NCBI GenBank assembly: GCA_028711705.1
Contig: JAQTRS010000007.1
Location: 1-60,433 of the forward strand
Direction of reading: 5' to 3'
Origin: Candidatus Moraniibacteriota bacterium
GTDB lineage: Bacteria > Patescibacteriota > Minisyncoccia > Moranbacterales > UBA1568
DNA length: 60,433 nucleotides
Shown here: positions 22,820 to 30,800 of the stretch, piece by piece
Layout: every line of letters starts with the position of its first letter
Numbering within the stretch: position 1 is the first letter of the stretch
Translations under genes and position numbers: made by a program
The notes under the pieces: generated by a model
What the model was told of the DNA's origin: nothing
Seen by the model: only the letters and a program-made list of their open reading frames with translations
The model's database searches: none

Positions 22820-23138
22820 GAACAACTTTGCCGCGCTGCCTAGTAATAGGCAGATGATAATCTCGTGAATTGCTGGAAGGCTAAGGAGTAAAATCTATGC
22901 TAATCAGCAGCCAAGCGTTCAGGAAACTGAATGAAGGTTCAACGACTAACCGCGAAGGCGGGGTACAACTCAAGTGAGTTGGAAGTGCGAGACATCCTGT
23001 TATCAGGATGGTGATATAGTCTGAACATATAGGAAACTATATGCAGTCCATTTATTAATGGACGGTAAATAGAGAGAGTAAATTTAAGGACATGGAATCA
23101 TGTTTGATAGTTTACAACGCACATTTACGAACATATTG
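22820..23138 (+). other. Group I intron in the capsid gene
   Basis: 319 nt. P1: exon CGGT plus GAA pairs with TTTGCCG (22827-22833), with U.G at the splice site. P2: CTGCCTA-GTAA-TAGGCAG (22836-22853). P7: GACTA (22944-22948) with TAGTC (23017-23021) inside GATATAGTC. Between the P7 strands are CCGC-GAAG-GCGG, CAACTC-AAGT-GAGTTG (extra stems as in group IA) and P8 CATCCTG-TTAT-CAGGATG. After P7: CATATAG-GAAA-CTATATG and GTCCATT-TATT-AATGGAC. The last base is G23138. No endonuclease is encoded inside. Splice sites are inferred from frame and these rules. Confidence 0.85.
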
Positions 23139-23309
23139 GAAGATACAGTTGCCGAAGCTATTGCAGTACCGGAAGAAATGCGCGGAAAGATACCCACGGA
23201 TTACGGTCGCAGTAAAGGGATCGCGTGGTATTTTCTAGGCGGTTTCGGGCTTGTGCATGGTAGTGACCAGACACAATCGCGCATCATCAAATGGGCTAGC
23301 GCAGCGTAG
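23139..23309 (+). CDS. Major capsid protein, exon 2
   Basis: 56 codons plus stop: DTVAEAIAVPEEMRGKIPTD, YGRSKGIAWYFLGGFGLVHG, RIIKWASAA, the conserved C-terminus of N4-gp56-type capsids. The ATG at 23100 in the same frame lies inside the intron and is not expected to be used. Confidence 0.85.
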   Translation, partial: EDTVAEAIAVPEEMRGKIPTDYGRSKGIAWYFLGGFGLVHGSDQTQSRIIKWASAA

Positions 23310-23370
23310 GTCATTGTTATTTTGACACGTGTTATAGAAATTATTTAAACCTTAGTAAAGGAAAAAAATT

Positions 23371-23775
23371 ATGGCTTACGATAATCCAAGCCGCATGCAA
23401 TATACCATTGCGGCTAACGATTTCGGCGGCGGCGCAGATACTACGCAAATAGTGTCTGGCCCTGCCGGTAAGAGAGGTCGAGTTAAACACGTCCTCATTT
23501 ACGATGTAACGGAAACCTTTGTTGGCACCACGTCAGGCGGACAAGTACTGGTAGGCAAGAGTGGCGACACGGATGCGTATTTTGTATCGTCGGCTCCCGT
23601 TCTGGCCGGATCGTCACCGGCGGTCGGGGCATCGGTGGTGTTGGTTAACCAGTTAACACCGAGCGACGCTACTGAAATACCAGCCGATACGCCGGTGCAC
23701 ATCACTTGTGTTAAGACGGTGGGCGGTACGGTGACAGGCATTGCCTCAGTTGATGTAAGTATTGACTGGTATTGA
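23371..23775 (+). CDS. Putative head decoration or small virion protein
   Basis: 134 aa, beta-rich, Gly/Thr/Val-rich: SGPAGKRGRVKHVLIYDVTE, DTPVHITCVKTVGGTVTG. Follows the capsid gene with its own ribosome site (aaaggaaaaaaattATG) and ends in a terminator, suggesting high expression. Family not recognised. Confidence 0.6.
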   Translation: MAYDNPSRMQYTIAANDFGGGADTTQIVSGPAGKRGRVKHVLIYDVTETFVGTTSGGQVLVGKSGDTDAYFVSSAPVLAGSSPAVGASVVLVNQLTPSDATEIPADTPVHITCVKTVGGTVTGIASVDVSIDWY

Positions 23776-23781
23776 TAAAGC

Positions 23782-23809
23782 CAAGGGGTGTAATGCCCCT
23801 TGATTTTTT
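23782..23809 (+). terminator. Rho-independent terminator after the capsid unit
   Basis: CAAGGGG-TGTAATG-CCCCTTG, then ATTTTTT. Perfect 7-bp stem. Likely limits readthrough from the strongly expressed head genes into the tail genes. Confidence 0.8.
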
Positions 23810-23817
23810 GGAGATGA

Positions 23818-24033
23818 ATGATGAATAAATTAAGAAATACCGAGGTGCGCGGCGATGATGCTATGTCGTTAGTCGATAAAGGCGGCGCGAGGGAAGGTGA
23901 CTATGCTAATTCACTGGGAGACTGTTCCCGGTCTGATTTGACCAAGGGATACCATGATATGGGCCCATTTGAAGGCCATACCAAAAGCGATGCAAGGGAA
24001 CGCACCAGAAATAACGGGGGAAATGACGTATGA
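23818..24033 (+). CDS. 71-aa hypothetical protein
   Basis: MNKLRNTEVRGDDAMSLVDK ... SDLTKGYHDMGPFEGHTKSD. Two adjacent ATGs. Hydrophilic. No family. Confidence 0.55.
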   Translation: MMNKLRNTEVRGDDAMSLVDKGGAREGDYANSLGDCSRSDLTKGYHDMGPFEGHTKSDARERTRNNGGNDV

Positions 24034-24200
24034 AACTCGATAAGTCCAAGCCGTACGGCTCCGTACATGGCGATAGTAAAGCCGCATTTGAGCAGGACGG
24101 CGTCTTATTTGACGCGGATGGCGAGGCATTGCAGGATGGGGATGCGGAAGAATCCGCCGTGGTTGAAACGCCTGCGCCGCTGAAGAAGCCCGGAAAATGA
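24030..24200 (+). CDS. 56-aa acidic hypothetical protein
   Basis: MKLDKSKPYGSVHGDSKAAF, acidic middle, tail VETPAPLKKPGK. ATGA overlaps on both sides. The SKPYGxVxGD opening recurs in small proteins near podovirus capsid genes. Confidence 0.6.
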   Translation: MKLDKSKPYGSVHGDSKAAFEQDGVLFDADGEALQDGDAEESAVVETPAPLKKPGK

Positions 24201-24835
24201 CCCTGGCCGAACTCCTTAGCCAAGCGCGGATACGGCTGGGCGATACCGGCGTGGATTTGCTTTGGCCCAACGCGCAGTTGTCAGCCTGGGCCAATGAAGC
24301 GCATATGGAAGCTTGCCGGCGTTTGCGTTACTTGTCCGATGACTCGGTAACGCAGAGTTTGGTTGCCGGACAATCCGCCTATGCCTGGCCGGAAGGCGCT
24401 ATTTTTATCCGCCGCGCGCGGCTAACCGAGGAAGATCGGCCGTTGCAGTTCACCAGCTACAAAGCGCTGGACGAATTCTGTCCGGGCTGGGAAGATCACA
24501 GCGGTACGCCGACGCATATTTTTACCGATTTGAACAACACCACCTTCAATCTGTACCCAAGTCCCGATGCCGCCGGCGTGTTGAAAATGCTGATTATCAA
24601 GGAACCGGAACCGCTAACCGGCGACACCGACCTGCCGAGCCGTCTGGCCTATGGCCTGGTGGACTGGATCTGCGGGCGTGCCTATCAGGTTAATGACGCC
24701 GATACCTTTAATCCGCAAAAGTCGGCCGAGCATTTTGCCTTGTTTGACGCCGAATACGGGCCGCGCAGCAGCGCCAGGGACGAGGTATTTAATCTGAGAA
24801 ACCGGCCTTTCGACAACTTTGACGGCGACTATTGA
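24197..24835 (+). CDS. Phage adaptor (DUF6682-like) protein
   Basis: 212 aa. MTLAELLSQARIRLGDTGVD, WPNAQLSAWANEAHMEACRR, FTSYKALDEFCPGWEDHSG, NNTTFNLYPSPDAAGVLKM, and DLPSRLAYGLVDWICGRAYQ fit the adaptor family that links portal to tail. Position agrees. Confidence 0.75.
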   Translation: MTLAELLSQARIRLGDTGVDLLWPNAQLSAWANEAHMEACRRLRYLSDDSVTQSLVAGQSAYAWPEGAIFIRRARLTEEDRPLQFTSYKALDEFCPGWEDHSGTPTHIFTDLNNTTFNLYPSPDAAGVLKMLIIKEPEPLTGDTDLPSRLAYGLVDWICGRAYQVNDADTFNPQKSAEHFALFDAEYGPRSSARDEVFNLRNRPFDNFDGDY

Positions 24836-24838
24836 CAC

Positions 24839-25111
24839 ATGACTACCGACGAGCCATTAATTTTCACCCTGAACGGCAATGTGCCCCTCTCCAGCCTCGA
24901 TTACCGGCATTTCTGGGAGGACGGCCTGGTGCTCAATGCCAAGCCCACCCTGGACGGCGGGCAGATGACCCTGGCGATTGAAAAGGACGGGCAGATGGCC
25001 TTTGTCGAGGAATACACCGACAAACAAACCGGCGAACTGGTCAAGCGCAGTGTCGCCATTTACCGCTTCAAGGGCTTAAGCCTGGGCGCCGACGCCGGAC
25101 AGTTGAGCTGA
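24839..25111 (+). CDS. Hypothetical virion protein
   Basis: 90 aa, beta-rich: LIFTLNGNVPLSSLDYRHFW, GQMTLAIEKDGQMAFVEEYT. Between adaptor and tail genes. No family. Confidence 0.55.
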   Translation: MTTDEPLIFTLNGNVPLSSLDYRHFWEDGLVLNAKPTLDGGQMTLAIEKDGQMAFVEEYTDKQTGELVKRSVAIYRFKGLSLGADAGQLS

Positions 25112-25118
25112 TTTATTC

Positions 25119-25133
25119 GTGTCGTAACGGCAC
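25119..25133 (+). promoter_or_regulatory. Leader hairpin
   Basis: GTGTCG-TAA-CGGCAC, 21 nt before ATG 25154; weaker member of the hairpin family at 21985, 28865, 29360 and 36004. Confidence 0.4.
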
Positions 25134-25153
25134 TTAACCGATAGGGTATTTTT

Positions 25154-25609
25154 ATGAGTAATAGCGCGGGGATAGCCACCAGCTTTAAAACCGAATTACT
25201 GAACGGCGTCCACGCCTTCGGCGCCACCGTCGTGCGCGCCGGCACCACCAAAGACGTGTTTAAGGCCGCCCTGTTTCTGGCTTCGGCCACGATCAACGCC
25301 GCCACTACCGCCTATTCCACGACCGGCGAAGTCACCGGCACCGGTTATACGGCGGGCGGCGTCACCGTCACCAACGCGACCGCGCCCAGCGCCTCCGGCA
25401 CGACCGCGATCTGGACGCCCAGCGCCGCTTTTGCCTGGACCACCGTGACCTTAGCCACGGCCTTTGACGCGGTAGAACTGTACAACAGCACGCAGGGCGA
25501 CAAAACCGTGGCGGTGTTTACCTTCGGCTCGCAAACCGTGACCGCCGGTAATTTTTCGCTATCGATGCCGGTTAACGACGCATCCAACGCCTTATTGCGG
25601 ATAAGCTAA
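25154..25609 (+). CDS. Putative tail protein
   Basis: 151 aa. GIATSFKTELLNGVHAFGAT, Thr/Ala-rich beta repeats, SLSMPVNDASNALLRIS. Composition typical of phage surface beta-structure. Family not assigned. Confidence 0.55.
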   Translation: MSNSAGIATSFKTELLNGVHAFGATVVRAGTTKDVFKAALFLASATINAATTAYSTTGEVTGTGYTAGGVTVTNATAPSASGTTAIWTPSAAFAWTTVTLATAFDAVELYNSTQGDKTVAVFTFGSQTVTAGNFSLSMPVNDASNALLRIS

Positions 25610-25622
25610 GTCGCGTGACCGC

Positions 25623-26522
25623 ATGACCACTTACTCCCTCTGGGACGCTAGCTACGCACAATCGGCGGGGTTTATCGCCGACGGCGCGGTCGAACTGGGC
25701 GTCAAGTTCAGCTCCGATGTGGACGGCTTCATTACCGGCATTCGCTTTCATAAGAATGCGTCCGCTACCGGCGTCCATACCGGCAGTCTGTGGACGAATG
25801 CGGGAAGCCTGCTGGCGACCGTTACCTTTACCGGCGAAACCGCGTCCAACTGGCAGCAGATGCTGTTCGCCTCGCCGGTGGCGATCACCGCCGGGACCGT
25901 TTATGTAGCGAGCTATTACGCCGCGTCCGGCGGCTACTCTTACGAAGTCCCGTACTTTACCGCCGCGCGTGACAGCGGACCCTTGCACGCGCTGCAAAAC
26001 GGCGGCGCAGCGGGCGGCAACGGCGTATTTCGCTATGGCGGCGGCGGCGTCTTTCCGACCGGCACGTTTAATTCCGGCAACTACTGGGTCGATGTGCTGT
26101 TTGAGCCTGCCGTCAGCGACATCACCGTGGCCCTGACCGGCCAGGCGATGACCGCCGCGCAGGGCAGTCTTGCGCCGACCGCCGCCATCCCCTTGTCCGG
26201 GCAGGCGTTAAGCGCGGCGACCGGCAATTTGCAGCCCAGCCTGGCGCTGACCTTAACCGGCCACGCGATGACTTTGGCCCAAGGCTCATTGATCGCGGAT
26301 ATTTCGCGCCTGTTGTCCGGGCAGGGCCTGACCGTGGCCGCGGGCGCGCTGGCGGTATCCTTGACGATTAATTTAAGCGGTCTGTCGCTGACGTTGGCCT
26401 TGGGCTATCTCGGCACCGGCTTGATGCCGGATTCTATCGACTGGCTGATTGTCGAGCAATCCGCCAATACTCTGATTGTCGCAGGCGGCGCGACCACTCT
26501 CATTATTAATACGGCAGGCTAA
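25623..26522 (+). CDS. DUF4082-containing tail/surface protein with repeats
   Basis: 299 aa. Residues 1-165 are DUF4082-like: YSLWDASYAQSAGFIADGAV, GFITGIRFHKNASATGVHTG, VYVASYYAASGGYSYEVPYF. Residues about 170-270 hold four or five repeats of about 24 aa built on L(S/T)GQAMTxAQGxL. DUF4082 is often found in carbohydrate-binding or surface proteins, so a host-recognition role is plausible. Confidence 0.7.
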   Translation: MTTYSLWDASYAQSAGFIADGAVELGVKFSSDVDGFITGIRFHKNASATGVHTGSLWTNAGSLLATVTFTGETASNWQQMLFASPVAITAGTVYVASYYAASGGYSYEVPYFTAARDSGPLHALQNGGAAGGNGVFRYGGGGVFPTGTFNSGNYWVDVLFEPAVSDITVALTGQAMTAAQGSLAPTAAIPLSGQALSAATGNLQPSLALTLTGHAMTLAQGSLIADISRLLSGQGLTVAAGALAVSLTINLSGLSLTLALGYLGTGLMPDSIDWLIVEQSANTLIVAGGATTLIINTAG

Positions 26523-26526
26523 CCTC

Positions 26527-27045
26527 ATGATTTACCCCGCACTGGCGAAAGGCCCCTATAAAATTCCCGGCGTTCACGACAAAGACTGCAAACGCCTGTT
26601 CGGGCTGATTTTACGCCCCGCTTCCTGGTCTGCGTCCACCGTTTACAGCGTTCGCGCCGAGGATGATTACGATGTGGTCATGCCGTCGGTATTCACCGGC
26701 TTGTATTATAAAGTGATCGCGCCCGGCAAGTCCGGCGCTCTGGAGCCTGCCTGGATCGCCACGGTGGCCGGGCAAACGGTGGACGGGACTACCGGGCTGA
26801 CTTGGGAAGCCGTGGCCTACAACTTAATGCCGGTGTCGGAGTCGATCAGCAGCGTGGTCTGTACGCCCACTAATAATGTCGTCCTATCCGGCGATTCCAA
26901 TACCGCCGGGACCTTGCAATTCATGATTGAGCCATTGCCCGCCGCCGCCATTGCCGCCGGGAGTTTTGAAATCGACTGTCTGATCACCAAAAACAATGCC
27001 GAAAAAGTAGCGGTAACACTTAAATTCAAGGTCGGGGAACGCTAG
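26527..27045 (+). CDS. Hypothetical tail protein
   Basis: 172 aa from ATG 26527 (MIYPALAKGPYKIPGVHDKD). GAVEPAW-like GALEPAWIATVAGQTVDGTT is a motif seen in carbohydrate-binding-like tail segments. LKFKVGER end. A 17-codon longer frame overlaps the upstream gene. Confidence 0.55.
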   Translation: MIYPALAKGPYKIPGVHDKDCKRLFGLILRPASWSASTVYSVRAEDDYDVVMPSVFTGLYYKVIAPGKSGALEPAWIATVAGQTVDGTTGLTWEAVAYNLMPVSESISSVVCTPTNNVVLSGDSNTAGTLQFMIEPLPAAAIAAGSFEIDCLITKNNAEKVAVTLKFKVGER

Positions 27046-27070
27046 GCGCAGCCCTCAGCAACGCTGATTT

Positions 27071-27081
27071 TCTGCTATAAT
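27071..27081 (+). promoter_or_regulatory. Late promoter P2 (extended -10)
   Basis: TCTGCTATAAT, identical to P1, P3 and P4. The leader 27082-27174 contains complementary GGCGG/CCGCC and no gene. Confidence 0.65.
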
Positions 27082-27174
27082 GAAGGCGTAGGCGGTTTCC
27101 CCTTGTTTCCGTCCCGCCGTTCGCAGGCTCTCGGCCCTACCCAAAACCTGCACTCCCTTTTTCATGGATAAGAC

Positions 27175-28269
27175 ATGATTATCGACAGCTTTTTAGCCAT
27201 TCGCAACACCCAAACGGCCCGCTCCATCCCCAAGAACGCCCTGACTGCCGCCGTGGATGTCGATATTTCCGACACCGGGGTCTTGTCCGCGCGCGCCGGC
27301 TATGTCTTATCCCAAACTATCCCCATCAGCAGCGCCTACGGGACGCTGGACAGACGCGCGTTTATCGTCTCCGCCGGGGTTTTGTACGAAGTCCTGGCCG
27401 ATATGAGCCTGATCCCGATTGCGCCCTGCACGGCGGCTGAATTCGACGAATTTAAAGACGTATTGGTCACCGTGGACGGGCTGCTGGTGCAGGATCGCCT
27501 GGCCGTCAACCTGAAAATTCCCGTACCACAGGCCGCGCCCAACCTGACGTTAATCCAGGGCGGACTGCCCGCCGGAACCTACCGCGCGGTGAGCTGTTTT
27601 CGAACCGCTGCGGGCTTGGAAGGCGGCGCGTCGCCGTTAGCCGAGATGACGTTAACCGCGCCCGGCGCGTTTACGATTGCCGAACCTGGGCCCCCGGCGG
27701 GCTTTAGCGCCGTGACTTATGTGACCGAGGGCGACGGCAGTGTCTTTTATGACGCCTCCGGGGTGCAGATTAACCCCCTGCAACTGACTTCCGGGACCCT
27801 GCCGGACGGCGAACTGATCGCCTTTCATGACAGCCGCCTGTGGCTAAGCCTGAGCCTGCCGAATGGTTCCAGCGTCATTTATTTCAGCCAGCCGTTTCAC
27901 TACCACCTGTGGAACCTGGAAGCCGATTTTCTGATGATTCCGGGCCAGGTCCGGGCCATCAAATCCGCCGGAGCCGCGCTGATTATCGGCGCCCATAACG
28001 CTTTGTACGCTTATGCGGACACGTTGACGGTGCTGGCCGATTACGGCGTGGTTCCGGGCCGCCCGATGGTGAAAACCGAAACCGGCGGGGTGCTGATCTG
28101 GACGCAACGGGGCGTTTGTTCAGCGCTGCCGTTCGCCAATCTGACCGAAGCCAAGGCGTCGTTTGCGCCGGGAACGCAGTGTTCCACGGCGCTGATGGAC
28201 AGCAATGGCATTCGCCGCTTCGTGGCGCTGACGCCGGGCGACGGGGAGGCGTTCAATGCAAGAAGCTGA
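27175..28269 (+). CDS. Tail structural protein
   Basis: 364 aa. SFLAIRNTQTARSIPKNALT, SDTGVLSARAGYVLSQTIPI, LPAGTYRAVSCFRTAAGLEG, FHDSRLWLSLSLPNGSSVIY, LYAYADTLTVLADYGVVPGR: a beta-propeller-like tail protein as found after the adaptor in podoviruses (tail stabilisation/hub class). Exact role inferred from place. Confidence 0.65.
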   Translation: MIIDSFLAIRNTQTARSIPKNALTAAVDVDISDTGVLSARAGYVLSQTIPISSAYGTLDRRAFIVSAGVLYEVLADMSLIPIAPCTAAEFDEFKDVLVTVDGLLVQDRLAVNLKIPVPQAAPNLTLIQGGLPAGTYRAVSCFRTAAGLEGGASPLAEMTLTAPGAFTIAEPGPPAGFSAVTYVTEGDGSVFYDASGVQINPLQLTSGTLPDGELIAFHDSRLWLSLSLPNGSSVIYFSQPFHYHLWNLEADFLMIPGQVRAIKSAGAALIIGAHNALYAYADTLTVLADYGVVPGRPMVKTETGGVLIWTQRGVCSALPFANLTEAKASFAPGTQCSTALMDSNGIRRFVALTPGDGEAFNARS

Positions 28270-28282
28270 ATTCAACGACAGG

Positions 28283-28531
28283 TCACGCCGAACGCAGTTC
28301 TTCATGCAGAATCTGCCGCAAGGCGGCAGCGGTGAGGGGCGCGGACTCCGGCGACAAGCTCACGCGCAAGGCTTCATTAATCAGGGTTTGGTAGCCCATT
28401 CCCTGAGTAGCGGCCTGCTCCCTGAAGGCGTTCAGAATGTCGTCATCGATAAATATAGTGATGCGGGTTTTGCCGGCAGCTACTATCACTGCGCCACGTT
28501 TGCCTTGGGAAAAATCATAGTCTTTTTTCAT
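28283..28531 (-). CDS. brnA: BrnA-like antitoxin
   Basis: 82 aa. MKKDYDFSQGKRGAVIVAAG, KTRITIFIDDDILNAFREQA, GMGYQTLINEALR: ribbon-helix-helix antitoxin of the BrnA type. Lies three bases after the toxin gene, the usual toxin-first BrnT-BrnA order, on the strand opposite the virion operon. Confidence 0.82.
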   Translation of the reverse strand: MKKDYDFSQGKRGAVIVAAGKTRITIFIDDDILNAFREQAATQGMGYQTLINEALRVSLSPESAPLTAAALRQILHEELRSA

Positions 28532-28534
28532 CGT

Positions 28535-28804
28535 CTAGCCTTCTTGGTAAGTGCGCTGCTCGTGTGGTTCAGCTTTGCGCGCGGAAATAACCCGAATTTC
28601 TTCCTCACTCCGATAATGGTAAGCAACTACCAACAAACGACCGAAGTTATCCATGCCAAGGGTCACAAAGCGTTCCTCGGTATGGTCTCGGTCTTCGATG
28701 GTAACAGCATAGTCATCGTAGAAAACCCCCTCGACATCATTCAAATCAATCTGGTGGCCTTTGATGTTGATGAGGTTTTTGATAGGGTCGAAAGTCAGTT
28801 TCAT
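28535..28804 (-). CDS. brnT: BrnT-like toxin
   Basis: 89 aa. LTFDPIKNLINIKGHQIDLN, VFYDDYAVTIEDRDHTEERF, GRLLVVAYHYRSEEEIRVIS, ISARKAEPHEQR: BrnT, a RelE-fold RNase. The TATACATATTCA region (28815-28830) upstream may hold its promoter. May stabilise the prophage or block other phages. Confidence 0.85.
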   Translation of the reverse strand: MKLTFDPIKNLINIKGHQIDLNDVEGVFYDDYAVTIEDRDHTEERFVTLGMDNFGRLLVVAYHYRSEEEIRVISARKAEPHEQRTYQEG

Positions 28805-28864
28805 AGCCTACTATTATACATATTGAATATGTATAAGTAAAGTAAAGTAATGTCAATCCCCTTC

Positions 28865-28879
28865 GCGTCGTGACGACGC
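28865..28879 (+). promoter_or_regulatory. Leader hairpin
   Basis: GCGTCG-TGA-CGACGC, 25 nt before ATG 28904. Same family as 21985 and 36004. Confidence 0.5.
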
Positions 28880-28903
28880 CTTACTCCCTTAGCAGGAAAC
28901 CCC

Positions 28904-29356
28904 ATGTTCAAATACTCCACCAAAGATTTTAACGCGATGTTGGCGGCGCTGGATACCCAGCATACCAACGGCGTCATCGAACTGTACACCGGCGCGCAAC
29001 CGGCCTCCCCGGATGACGCCGCCACCGGCACCTTGATCGGCACCGCTACCAAAGACGCCGGGGCGTTTACGCCGGGCACGGCAACTAACGGCCTGAATTT
29101 CGCCGCGCCGGTGTTAAATGCCATGTCTAAAGAAGCCGCCGAAACCTGGAAATTCACCGCCGTCGCCGCCGGAACCATCGGCTGGGGCCGTCTGAAGGGC
29201 AACGGCACTGACGCGGGCGGCTCATCCACCGCGCTGCCGCGCATTGATTTCACGGTCGGCATAACCAGCGGCGACGCCCGCACCAGCAAAGTCACCTATG
29301 CAATAGGCGAAATCGGCACCGTGGACAGCTTCACCATCACCCAAACCAACAACTAA
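28904..29356 (+). CDS. Virion protein, paralogue A
   Basis: 150 aa. FNAMLAALDTQHTNGVIELY, YTGAQPASPDDAATGTLIGT, FTPGTATNGLNFAAPVLNAM. The plan (IELYTGxxPxxxDDAxxGTLI, then NGLxFxxP, W-x-F/FxFxA) is shared with the next gene, so the pair probably arose by duplication. Confidence 0.65.
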   Translation: MFKYSTKDFNAMLAALDTQHTNGVIELYTGAQPASPDDAATGTLIGTATKDAGAFTPGTATNGLNFAAPVLNAMSKEAAETWKFTAVAAGTIGWGRLKGNGTDAGGSSTALPRIDFTVGITSGDARTSKVTYAIGEIGTVDSFTITQTNN

Positions 29357-29359
29357 TTC

Positions 29360-29373
29360 GCGCTGTGAAGCGT
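29360..29373 (+). promoter_or_regulatory. Leader hairpin
   Basis: GCGCT-GTGA-AGCGT, 24 nt before ATG 29397, with a GNRA loop; CTGAAAGGAC ribosome site follows. Confidence 0.45.
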
Positions 29374-29396
29374 CACACTCCTGAAAGGACAACGCC

Positions 29397-29837
29397 ATGT
29401 TAAAAGCATCCACCGCCCTGCGTAACGCCATGCTCGTTACCGGCAGCCTGAAAGCCCGGATGGACGGCGGCTTTTTGAAACTTTACTCCGGCGCGGTGCC
29501 TAGCGACGCCGACGCCGCGCTGGGTTCCGCCGTGCTGTTGTGCCTGATTACCAAGGACGGCGACGGCACGACCGGGCTGACCTTCGCGACTACGGCGACC
29601 GGCGGCGCGGTCACGAAAACCGTGGCCGAAGTGTGGGCGGGCGCCAATGTCGCCACCGGCACCGTGTCGTTCTGGCGCTTTGTCAAAACCGGCGACACCG
29701 GCGGCGCATCCACCACCGAAGAACGGGTGCAGGGGCAGGCGGCCCTGACCGGCTCGGAATTGCTGATGACCAGCCTGAGCCTGACTTCGGGGGCCCCGAA
29801 CCACATCGATTATTGCACCCTGGCGTTACCGGCATGA
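29397..29837 (+). CDS. Virion protein, paralogue B
   Basis: 146 aa. LRNAMLVTGSLKARMDGGFL, KLYSGAVPSDADAALGSAVL, LTFATTATGGAVTKTVAEVW. Same architecture as 28904-29356. Probably a head or tail surface component. Confidence 0.65.
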   Translation: MLKASTALRNAMLVTGSLKARMDGGFLKLYSGAVPSDADAALGSAVLLCLITKDGDGTTGLTFATTATGGAVTKTVAEVWAGANVATGTVSFWRFVKTGDTGGASTTEERVQGQAALTGSELLMTSLSLTSGAPNHIDYCTLALPA

Positions 29838-30382
29838 TTGACTGCCATGTGCTTACCCTGCCGGACTCGCCTAAAGACTGGCTGGCACAGTGTCTGGATT
29901 CCATTTGCCATCCGCAAGTGACCGTGCATCGGGTGGATGGCGTGATCGGGCATGTCGGCGCCGGGCGTAAAATGGGCCTGGCACAGGGAACAGCGCCCTA
30001 TGTCACCTGGATTGACCCGGATGACTGGGCGGAACCGGGGGCTTTTGACCGGATTTTGGCGGAATTGCGGCCTGACGGCTTATGCACCGCCGAGACGGTG
30101 CGGCTTCCGGATGGCCGCAGTGAGCTACGGCAAGCGCCGGAACTCACCATTCATGCGCATAACTTTTTTATGGCGCATCACTTTATTGTCTTGCGCCGCG
30201 AGCTGGTAACGCCTTGGCTGGACGGACTGTTAGCGTGGCGCAGCCACGCGGAGTTCTGGCTGATGAAACAGATTACCCGCGCCACGCCGCTGCATTACCT
30301 GAAAGAACCGCTGTATAACTGGCGCATTCATCCCGGTCAATGGCACACGCGTTGTGAGCGGCGCGAACTATGTCTTTTGTAG
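29834..30382 (+). CDS. Glycosyltransferase family 2-like protein
   Basis: 182 aa from ATG 29834 (MIDCHVLTLPDSPKDWLAQC). GRKMGLAQGTAPYVTWIDPD with D-x-D-D (YVTWIDPDDWAEPGAFDRIL) is the nucleotide-sugar-binding pattern of GT2 enzymes; later WRSHAEFWLMKQITRA and YNWRIHPGQWHTR. Short for a GT2 catalytic domain. In the tail operon it may modify a virion protein or host surface sugar; substrate unknown. Confidence 0.7.
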   Translation: MIDCHVLTLPDSPKDWLAQCLDSICHPQVTVHRVDGVIGHVGAGRKMGLAQGTAPYVTWIDPDDWAEPGAFDRILAELRPDGLCTAETVRLPDGRSELRQAPELTIHAHNFFMAHHFIVLRRELVTPWLDGLLAWRSHAEFWLMKQITRATPLHYLKEPLYNWRIHPGQWHTRCERRELCLL

Positions 30383-30798
30383 ACCATACCGCTGATTTTA
30401 TCGCCGTCCAGGGAAGTGTTTCCTTCAGCGGCGGGCAATGGCAGATGCCCGGTTACGACGTTTTTTCCAAACTGTCCGCCTCCGGCTCCTGGCCCGACGG
30501 CTACCGGCCCGCGCAAATGCGCATCACCACCACCTGCGCCGCTGATATGCCGTTCGCCTTTATGCAAATCTGGAATGCGTCCGAGTATACCCAGATCGGC
30601 GGCGATGGCGGCTATGTCACTTATTTGGCCGGCACCCACGCGCATGTGTTCGATTTGACCTTCGCCGGTTCGGATTTAAAATATCTGCGCATCAGCGGCT
30701 ATTCCTATGTGGCGTTCTCGTTCACCATTGAATTTGGCGACGGCGTCATCCTGCCGTTCTGGACCGACCCGGTCAACGCCTCGGCGGACTTTGGCTAA
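30370..30798 (+). CDS. Hypothetical beta-rich virion protein
   Basis: 142 aa. SFSGGQWQMPGYDVFSKLSA, FMQIWNASEYTQIGGDGGYV, DLKYLRISGYSYVAFSFTIE. Overlaps the glycosyltransferase gene by 13 bases. No family. Confidence 0.55.
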   Translation: MSFVDHTADFIAVQGSVSFSGGQWQMPGYDVFSKLSASGSWPDGYRPAQMRITTTCAADMPFAFMQIWNASEYTQIGGDGGYVTYLAGTHAHVFDLTFAGSDLKYLRISGYSYVAFSFTIEFGDGVILPFWTDPVNASADFG

Positions 30799-30800
30799 CC

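Noticed and set aside
23100-23138. Independent start of a small gene after the capsid
   Set aside because: The ATG lies inside the predicted intron; the frame continues the capsid exon, whose C-terminus is conserved.
29540-29833. N-terminal extension of the glycosyltransferase-like gene
   Set aside because: It overlaps the preceding virion gene in another frame with low-complexity Arg/His sequence; ATG 29834 has ATGA coupling.
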